Under the pieces are notes generated by a model. The model worked only from the letters and a program-made list of their open reading frames with translations, searched no databases and was not told where the DNA came from. Both the position numbers and the translations under genes were made by a program. A stretch of 64,000 nucleotides of DNA from Enterobacter sp. RHBSTW-00175 (GTDB lineage: Bacteria; Pseudomonadota; Gammaproteobacteria; Enterobacterales; Enterobacteriaceae): assembly GCF_013927005.1 (NCBI RefSeq), contig NZ_CP055930.1, positions 2,170,001 through 2,234,000 of the forward strand, written 5' to 3'. Positions 59,093 through 64,000 of the stretch are shown in pieces; within the stretch, counting starts at the first letter, position 1; every line of letters starts with the position of its first letter.

Positions 59093-59545
59093 CTTTCCCC
59101 GTGGGCTGAGGGTTCCCCAGTAATTTTTGTCTTTAATTCAGCGATGATATTACGCCATTGAATTAAGGGACTTACAGCGGTGTCATGGTCCGGCTGAAAA
59201 TCGCCGAAGCGTTTACGGAAGGCCGGGGTGATGCGCGGCGAGGGCGGCTTTACAGGGATGTTTCATCCGCCCGTCCCCGATTAGCCTGGAGCAAACGCTG
59301 AGGGCATCGCGAAGCGACGATTTTCTTGCCGGGAGCCCGGGTCGCCAGGGTAGCGGCGGTGAGCTACCCTGGCACGTTCACCGGTATTGTGGTGACAGAG
59401 TAGCAAGGAACGTAAAGTGAACGGAATGACCACCGCAGCCGTATGTTCCCCTCACCCCAACCCTCTCACCAAAAAGGAGAGGGAGCCGTCCGTGCTCGTA
59501 TTTTTGTGGGGATTCCTCAACCCCGTGGGAGAGGGTTAAGGGGAC
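59093..59545 (-). repeat. MITE-like intergenic element, copy B (inverted relative to copy A)
   Basis: Reverse complement of 811-1266. The terminal GGGTTCCCCAG is at 59110-59120; the other end has a decayed GGGGATTCCTC near 59508. CCCTCTC palindromes lie at 59461-59483 and 59533. The hairpin core CCAGGGTAG/CTACCCTGG lies at 59344-59371. Relative to copy A it lacks about 10 bases beside the GCGCAT palindrome. It fills the whole gap between the methyltransferase gene and the next gene; no CDS is apparent in it. Confidence 0.75.
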
Positions 59546-59564
59546 AGGTCGCAGAGAAGCGTTA

Positions 59565-60173
59565 TTATTTGCTCAAGATACAGACATAGGCGGTTGAGGG
59601 TACTGTAACCCCTGGCACAACTTGTGACAGAACACATGTAGGTTTGCATGGATCAGAGGGAGGCTTATCCGCTAGTGAATCTATTACCCCTATCAAAATG
59701 CAGAGGACAATAATGAGCGAATAGGGTAGATGAACAAAATCCTGAAATGCGGCGCTTCTGAATCGTTGCCATTTTTTGGCTGGTCTGTAGGCGGTTTCGT
59801 AACCGTAGATGGGTTCATCTTTCGAGTAAGACTTAAACCACCAATGATAAATTTGTAATGGCTTCGGATCTTTGAATAACACATGTGGGTCCTGGCGAAA
59901 GTGCGCTTCAATAATCCGGATTCGATCCGCAATAGCATACTGGAACGTTTTCCATTTTGCCTCGAGATACCAAAAACACAGGGCGATCAACGAAATAGCA
60001 AACAGAGTGAGTAATGTTACATGTTTGTCTGCATTGGTACCCAATGCGAACCCAGCCAATGCCCCAGCGCCAATCCATCCCTTTATCACTAAAGCTCTGC
60101 GATCGTAGTCTTCATATTGGTCCTGTAGCTTTAAATATTCATCTTTGAGAAAGCCATCGCTTTGATCTGCCAT
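59565..60173 (-). CDS. Membrane protein of unknown family, possibly SLATT-like
   Basis: 202-aa protein with an N-terminal charged helix (FLKDEYLKLQDQYEDYDRRA), two close membrane segments (about 29-47 and 50-68), a 75-residue cytoplasmic region rich in Trp and Tyr, and a third segment near 149-168. The layout of helix, two close segments and cytoplasmic region recalls SLATT-domain predicted effectors, but I do not recognise the family. Composition is more AT-rich than the backbone. It stands alone beside repeat copy B. Confidence 0.55.
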   Translation of the reverse strand: MADQSDGFLKDEYLKLQDQYEDYDRRALVIKGWIGAGALAGFALGTNADKHVTLLTLFAISLIALCFWYLEAKWKTFQYAIADRIRIIEAHFRQDPHVLFKDPKPLQIYHWWFKSYSKDEPIYGYETAYRPAKKWQRFRSAAFQDFVHLPYSLIIVLCILIGVIDSLADKPPSDPCKPTCVLSQVVPGVTVPSTAYVCILSK

Positions 60174-60349
60174 TTCAGGATCTCCAGCCGCTTATGTAGC
60201 CATCGTATTCAGATCGTAGTTTTGTTCTTGGCTGGCGCTTTCACATTCATGCCTTTGCATTAGCCCTGCAACTTTTTCCCTTTGGCCTAAGACTTTTCTC
60301 TACTTCTGATGGCTTGATTTTAGGTTGGCTGATAGCCATGATCCCCCCC
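60174..60349. other. Intergenic region before the YjaB-like gene
   Basis: I see no terminator or clear operator here. It probably contains the promoters for the two flanking divergent genes. Confidence 0.4.
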
Positions 60350-60787
60350 ATGAAAATAGAAAACGCAGTCCCCTCACAATTCGAACGTCTTGTCGCGATC
60401 TGGGAATCTTCCGTTCGTGCCACTCACCACTTTTTGCAGGAAAGCGATATTGCGGCGCTGCGCCCGTTATTGCTTAACACGTATTTACCCAACCTCCGGG
60501 TCGTGATTGCCCGCGATGAAGCGGGAGTGATTCACGGCTTTTTAGGTGTTGATGAAAACCGCATTGAAATGTTATTTGTCGATGACGTAAGCCGTGGGAA
60601 AGGTGTCGGCAAATTACTGCTGAAATACGCCATTGAACATTTTGGCGCGAACGAAGTGGATGTTAACGAGCAAAACCCGCAGGGCGTCGCGTTTTATCGC
60701 CATATGGGGTTTGAGCAGGTTGGCCGCTCAGAACTGGACGGGCAGGGGAATCCGTTTCCGCTGCTGCATATGCGGTTGGGGTTATAA
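60350..60787 (+). CDS. GNAT acetyltransferase, YjaB-like
   Basis: 145-aa acetyltransferase from the ATG at 60350; a 12-codon longer start at 60314 is possible. Acetyl-CoA loop VDDVSRGKGVGKLLLKYAIE and a C-terminal VNEQNPQGVAFYRHMGF with GRSELDGQGNPFPLLHM, closely like E. coli YjaB in the same order. Substrate unknown. Confidence 0.82.
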   Translation: MKIENAVPSQFERLVAIWESSVRATHHFLQESDIAALRPLLLNTYLPNLRVVIARDEAGVIHGFLGVDENRIEMLFVDDVSRGKGVGKLLLKYAIEHFGANEVDVNEQNPQGVAFYRHMGFEQVGRSELDGQGNPFPLLHMRLGL

Positions 60788-60837
60788 TATTTACCCCGCT
60801 GGGGCTCAGAACATCCCCTCAAAAAATGTCTGCACGA

Positions 60838-60868
60838 ACGTCCTCTCTCCCTTTGGGAGAGAGGACGA
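60838..60868. repeat. CCTCTCTCCC palindrome
   Basis: GTCCTCTCTCCC-TTT-GGGAGAGAGGAC, a 12-bp perfect stem with 3-base loop and another copy of the palindrome family in this window. It lies 50 bases after the acetyltransferase stop. Confidence 0.7.
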
Positions 60869-60896
60869 CGTCACCGAACATGAATAATGATGCTTA

Positions 60897-61076
60897 TTAT
60901 GAGTTCTTAACCCCTGGTGGAACTTGTAAGTCCGGCTTACAAGTTGCTTGCGACAGCTTTTCCTCTTCCTCATCCAGTTGCAGATCGATTGCATGGCTCA
61001 TTTCCTCTGCCATCTCTTTAACTCGCAGCTGGCTTTCCGGTGGACGGGATGCAATCGCTTCATTTAACGTTTTCAT
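60897..61076 (-). pseudogene. Truncated XRE-type antitoxin remnant
   Basis: 59-aa minus-strand frame starting MKTLNEAIASRPPESQLRV and continuing KEMAEEMSHAIDLQLDEEEE. This resembles the opening of XRE/HigA-type antitoxins up to the first DNA-binding helix, after which it ends CKPDLQVPPGVKNS with no helix-turn-helix. Either a decayed antitoxin or a short protein of its own. No intact toxin partner is adjacent; the SymE-family gene is 53 bases upstream. Confidence 0.5.
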
Positions 61077-61129
61077 TTTGTTGCCTCCAGGCTTACCCGT
61101 CTGTTTTGTTATCCAGGTTTCCGGAAAAA

Positions 61130-61414
61130 CTAATGAGCCAATGCACCCTGGATTTCGGTCAACTTCGCTTGCGCGTGTTTGTAATCGTCCAGCAACTTCT
61201 GCTCGTTCTCGCTATACGCCATCAACACTATGCAGCCTTTCATGACTTTCACCGTGACCTGGTGTCCGGTTTCAAACCCCGCCGCGCGCAGCCATTTGCC
61301 GGAAAGAATAATATTGGGTGTAGATTTGTCGTGAACCTTCGGGCGATATCCCACAATTAACGAACGCTCGGTTCCGGTTTCGTCGGTGTCTGGGGTAGAA
61401 TGCAAATCAGCCAT
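61130..61414 (-). CDS. SymE-family toxin
   Basis: 94-aa protein of the SymE (AbrB/SpoVT-like fold) family; E. coli SymE is an SOS-induced nucleoid-compacting/RNA-cleaving toxin silenced by antisense SymR. Family core: GYRPKVHDKSTPNIILSGKW, AAGFETGHQVTVKV and MKGCIVLMAY. Start at 61414 has GGAG 8 bases upstream; an upstream TTG is possible. I see no LexA box upstream, and an antisense SymR-like RNA cannot be assigned. Confidence 0.78.
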   Translation of the reverse strand: MADLHSTPDTDETGTERSLIVGYRPKVHDKSTPNIILSGKWLRAAGFETGHQVTVKVMKGCIVLMAYSENEQKLLDDYKHAQAKLTEIQGALAH

Positions 61415-61539
61415 AATCAACTCCTTGATAGTTGGTGAGGTTAGACGCTCCGGTTGTGTTCCCGCACATCGGGGCGTTGCAAGTAAAGGAGGTTTAGGTG
61501 GCCTCCTATGTGCCTCAGAGTAGATGGATAGGTGGCCTC

Positions 61540-61731
61540 ATGTCAATCATATCGCGCGAAAAAAAACCAAAAGGCGGCGGGCAGTCTCCGCAGTTTAAAA
61601 TGCGTATTGATCCGGCATTGAAGGAGCAGTTGGATGCTATGGCTGCTGAGGAAGGGGTGAGCCTCGCCAGCTGGTTGAAGGAGCTAGCGAGGGAGGAGTT
61701 GAGAAGAAAAGGATTTGAGCCAAAAGGATAA
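61540..61731 (+). CDS. Small ribbon-helix-helix (Arc/CopG-like) protein
   Basis: 63-aa protein. Pattern QFKMRIDPALKEQLDAMAAE then EGVSLASWLKELAREELRRK is the ribbon-helix-helix fold of antitoxins and phage regulators. ATG at 61540 preferred; the frame is open 14 codons upstream. The 11-base repeat TAGGTGGCCTC lies at 61495-61505 and 61529-61539, directly before the start, a possible operator. Partner unknown; the DUF3644 gene follows 62 bases later. Confidence 0.65.
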   Translation: MSIISREKKPKGGGQSPQFKMRIDPALKEQLDAMAAEEGVSLASWLKELAREELRRKGFEPKG

Positions 61732-61793
61732 GGAATCTACTAGGTATAACTAATCAGCAAGTTGCATTGATTAAGTGGATAAAAGGAATTTTT

Positions 61794-63005
61794 ATGACAC
61801 GCACAGTTAATCAGTTAAAATTACTAGAATCGCTAAGAATAAACGAAAAAAATAATAATACATTTACACCGTTAGATTTAGCCAAAGAAACAGGTTATTC
61901 AGAGAACAGTATAAGGAAATATATAAATGAAAAGTTGAATGGAAAATATGTACATAGCGCAGATGGAAAGACTTGGAGATGCCAAGGGATTTTGAAAATA
62001 TCAAATGATGAATTCATTTCATTAATGTCCCAATCTTTAAAAGCTAAATCATTAACTCCGGATATAAAAATTTATAGGTCACTCTTAAAAAGAAGCCTAG
62101 ATGCATTTATATTATCCTTGGAGGTTTATAACAGACCTAGTCTAGATAATAGAATCGAAGCATTTTGTATTTTGTCGGTAAATGCTTGGGAGCTTTTATT
62201 AAAGGCTGAACTAATAAAATCCTCAGGTTTGACGACGGTTTTCAACAAAAATGGATATTCCATCTGTATTTCTGATGCAATAAATAAACGTTTGCAGCAA
62301 AATGATCCTGTAAAGAAAAATTTAGATGTTTTAATTGAACTTAGAGATGGTGCAATACATCTTCTCCTCCCTGAGTTGCAACCAGAATTATCTCGTCTTT
62401 TTCAGGCAAATGTTTTAAATTTTCAACAAAGATATTTAAATGAAACTGGAATGTCCCCATTAGCAGGACAAAGCGTAGGGATGCTTAGTCTAGTTATTGA
62501 TGGACCTAAAAGTAATTTAGCAACGATTAAAGAAAATTACGGAGAGATGACGGCAAATGTAGCAAAGGATTTTCTAACACGGTTTCATAATACTGTTGAA
62601 GAGCAAAATTCAAATGAATTCAGTATATCCATTGATTATAGACTGACGCTAACTAAATCAGAAAAAGACAGCGATCTGTCTCTAGGTGTAGGAAATAATG
62701 GAAGTAACGCTATTATTATCAGGGAAACCCGTGATCCAGATATCACACATCCTTATTATCAAGGATCTGCAATTGAGCGAATCAATCAATTGTTAAATAG
62801 TAAAGCGATAACAAAATATTCTTTTAATGCCATAATTAAAAAACACAATATCCAAAAATCAAAACGTTCTGAAATGCACTATACAATTGATGAACGTCAT
62901 CGTTACTCTGAAAGGTTCATTCAATGGATAGTTAAGAATTTGGAGCAACCAAAATGGTTAGATGAATCAATTACATTTTATAAAAATATAACGAAGAAAA
63001 AATAG
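61794..63005 (+). CDS. DUF3644 protein with HEPN-type motif
   Basis: 403-aa protein. Residues 1-65 look like a winged helix ([20 protein letters not shown]). At about 100-200 lies a helical domain with [20 protein letters not shown] and R184-D-G-A-I-H189 in [12 protein letters not shown], the R-x4-H pattern of HEPN ribonucleases. The C-terminal half (about 230-403) carries [12 protein letters not shown] and a predicted DNA/RNA-binding look. The start at 61794 follows AAAGG. The gene is far more AT-rich than its surroundings and abuts the 3' end of selC: acquired. DUF3644 identity is from memory; a defence role is inferred. Confidence 0.6.
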   Translation: MTRTVNQLKLLESLRINEKNNNTFTPLDLAKETGYSENSIRKYINEKLNGKYVHSADGKTWRCQGILKISNDEFISLMSQSLKAKSLTPDIKIYRSLLKRSLDAFILSLEVYNRPSLDNRIEAFCILSVNAWELLLKAELIKSSGLTTVFNKNGYSICISDAINKRLQQNDPVKKNLDVLIELRDGAIHLLLPELQPELSRLFQANVLNFQQRYLNETGMSPLAGQSVGMLSLVIDGPKSNLATIKENYGEMTANVAKDFLTRFHNTVEEQNSNEFSISIDYRLTLTKSEKDSDLSLGVGNNGSNAIIIRETRDPDITHPYYQGSAIERINQLLNSKAITKYSFNAIIKKHNIQKSKRSEMHYTIDERHRYSERFIQWIVKNLEQPKWLDESITFYKNITKKK

Positions 63006-63013
63006 CAAACTAT

Positions 63014-63108
63014 TGGCGGAAGATCACAGGAGTCGAACCTGCCCGGGAACGCTGGCGTCCCCAACTGGATTTGAAGTCCAGCCACCTCACCGGAGATGAC
63101 GATCTTCC
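63014..63108 (-). tRNA. selC: tRNA-Sec (UCA)
   Basis: 95-nt selenocysteine tRNA. Reading the minus strand: 5' GGAAGATCG, extended acceptor/D arm, anticodon TCA (63072-63074 on plus as TGA) in CTTCAAATCC, long variable arm, T-arm GGTTCGACTCC, CGATCTTCC-type acceptor and encoded CCA (TGG at 63014-63016). Nearly identical to E. coli selC. A frequent island insertion site; here its 3' end faces the DUF3644 gene 8 bases away. Confidence 0.97.
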
Positions 63109-63139
63109 GCGCCTGCATTGCTACATGGAGGCGGGGCGC

Positions 63140-63145
63140 ATTATA
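63140..63145 (-). promoter_or_regulatory. selC -10 element
   Basis: TATAAT on the minus strand (plus 63140-63145), followed by the GC-rich discriminator GCGCCCCGCC, as for stringently controlled stable RNA promoters. A -35 hexamer is not clear. Confidence 0.6.
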
Positions 63146-63435
63146 GCTACTTTCAGGCATTTACCACATACCCCGACACACTTTTTTCACGTCTCTTTTG
63201 ACCTGTATTAAGTCATTTAAGTTAATTCTTAAGAAAATCCTCATGTTAGCCCTGCGTGCTCCCAACATTTACCTCGATCACAAAAAACAAGAAACGTAAT
63301 TTGCTAACCAGAAAACGCAATACTCGCCCCTGGAACAATGGTTTAAAACCTCTGTAACCGGTCTCAGTGACCTTATCGCTACAGGGCAGGCATCTGACGA
63401 CCAGCAAAGAATTACAGAACTAAGAGGACGATAAG
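63146..63435. other. selC-yicI intergenic region
   Basis: The 327 bp from 63109 hold the selC promoter and, presumably, that of yicI. AT-rich patches around 63205-63235 and 63290-63300 could be promoter. I find no yicJ transporter gene, which precedes yicI in E. coli. Confidence 0.45.
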
Positions 63436-64000
63436 ATGAAAATCAGTGATGGAAACTGGCTCATTCAACCTGGCCTGGAGGTAACTTACCCGGTGCAGGT
63501 ATTTGATGTGGAACAGCAGGGCAACGACCTGGTGGTCTACGTTGCGCCGCGTGATGTGCGCGAGCGCGCCTGGCAGCTCGACAGCCTGATGTTTACGGTT
63601 CGTCTGTTCGCGCCACAGGAAGGGATTGTCGGGGTGCGCATTGAGCACTTCCAGGGGGCGCTGGATAACGGCCCGCACTATCCGTTGAACGTGCTGAAAG
63701 ACGTGAAGGTAGAGATTCAAAACAATGCGGAATTTGCCGAGCTGAAAAGCGGCAACGTCAGCGTACGCGTCACCAAAGGTGAGTTCTGGGCGCTGGATTT
63801 CCTGCGTAATGGCCAGCGTATTACCGGCAGCCAGCTGAAAAACAACGGCTACGTGCAGGACAGCAACACCGATCGCAACTATCTCTTCGAACGTCTGGAT
63901 CTGGGTGTGGGCGAAACGGTCTACGGGCTGGGCGAGCGCTTTACCGCACTGGTGCGCAATGGCCAGACGGTCGAAACCTGGAACCGCGATGGCGGCACCA
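63436..64000 (+). CDS. yicI: Alpha-xylosidase YicI, GH31 (5' part)
   Basis: First 188 residues of the cytoplasmic alpha-xylosidase that releases xylose from isoprimeverose-type oligosaccharides. Begins [20 protein letters not shown] and continues with the GH31 N-terminal beta domain and [20 protein letters not shown]; the active-site Asp residues lie beyond the window. Near-identical to E. coli YicI here. The partner symporter gene yicJ is not upstream. Confidence 0.93.
   Translation, partial: MKISDGNWLIQPGLEVTYPVQVFDVEQQGNDLVVYVAPRDVRERAWQLDSLMFTVRLFAPQEGIVGVRIEHFQGALDNGPHYPLNVLKDVKVEIQNNAEFAELKSGNVSVRVTKGEFWALDFLRNGQRITGSQLKNNGYVQDSNTDRNYLFERLDLGVGETVYGLGERFTALVRNGQTVETWNRDGGT

Noticed and set aside
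61495..61539. 11-base repeat TAGGTGGCCTC as an attachment site
   Set aside because: Repeats only 34 bases apart flanking the ribosome site fit an operator better than an att site.
59093..62000. Search for a second selC 3' end as an island left border
   Set aside because: I found no copy of the selC 3' sequence left of 63014 by eye; this could be missed, so it is only noted.

Overview
The window is chromosomal DNA from a member of the Enterobacteriaceae, most likely Enterobacter or a close relative such as Lelliottia or Leclercia. This rests on gene order and on protein similarity recalled from E. coli. The backbone runs ibpAB, yidE, yidP-glv, yidHG, dsdCXA, emrD, tisB/istR, ivbL-ilvBN, uhpABCT, yicN, nepI, yicL, yicS, nlpA, selC and yicI, which is the E. 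coli 82-minute region with lineage-specific genes inserted. No database search was possible; family calls come from motifs and remembered homologues.

Layout. 1-7.8 kb: small heat-shock chaperones with a ROSE-like leader, the YidE transporter, and a GntR-controlled alpha-glucoside PTS with a GH4 phospho-glucosidase. 7.7-11.5 kb: D-serine catabolism (dsdA, dsdX, dsdC). 11.6-15.3 kb: a secreted GH5-like protein, EmrD, a DMT transporter and an acetyltransferase. 15.3-16.7 kb: the SOS toxin TisB (29 aa), its antitoxin RNA IstR-1 with a LexA box, and a HigBA module. 16.8-24.1 kb: the ivbL-ilvBN attenuated operon and the hexose-phosphate sensing and uptake genes uhpABCT. 24.1-25.5 kb: an AT-rich mini-island with a metallopeptidase-like candidate effector, a lipoprotein and an orphan Hcp. 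25.8-30.7 kb: LysR, yicN, an SRPBCC protein, nepI, yefM-yoeB and yicL. 30.8-32.1 kb: an IS481-family insertion sequence. 32.1-38.2 kb: a five-gene beta-glucoside PTS operon with a divergent LacI-type repressor. 38.3-49 kb: yicS and an efflux block (Bcr/CflA MFS, an EefABC-like RND pump, two TetR regulators, a DHA2 MFS pump). 49.2-59.1 kb: nlpA, a beta-lactamase-fold hydrolase, regulators, an AAA ATPase, a flavodoxin-fold oxidoreductase, a DUF523-DUF1722 protein, hiuH, an MlrA-like regulator, blc and a methyltransferase. 59.1-63.1 kb: an accessory segment ending at the 3' end of selC, with a small membrane protein, a YjaB-like acetyltransferase, a truncated antitoxin-like ORF, a SymE-family toxin, a ribbon-helix-helix protein and an AT-rich DUF3644 protein carrying a HEPN-type R-x4-H motif. 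yicI starts at 63436 and leaves the window.

Main unusual points. (1) A roughly 455-bp non-coding element with its own terminal inverted repeats occurs twice in opposite orientation (811-1266 and 59093-59545), with a nearly identical core, bracketing 58 kb. (2) The orphan Hcp/effector/lipoprotein trio looks like a self-contained type VI cargo module. (3) The selC-linked DUF3644 protein is a candidate HEPN ribonuclease. (4) The IS481 element landed in the loop of a CCCTCTCC/GGAGAGGG palindrome, a motif found repeatedly in this window. (5) Five toxin-type loci (tisB, higBA, yefM-yoeB, symE and an antitoxin remnant) lie within 48 kb.
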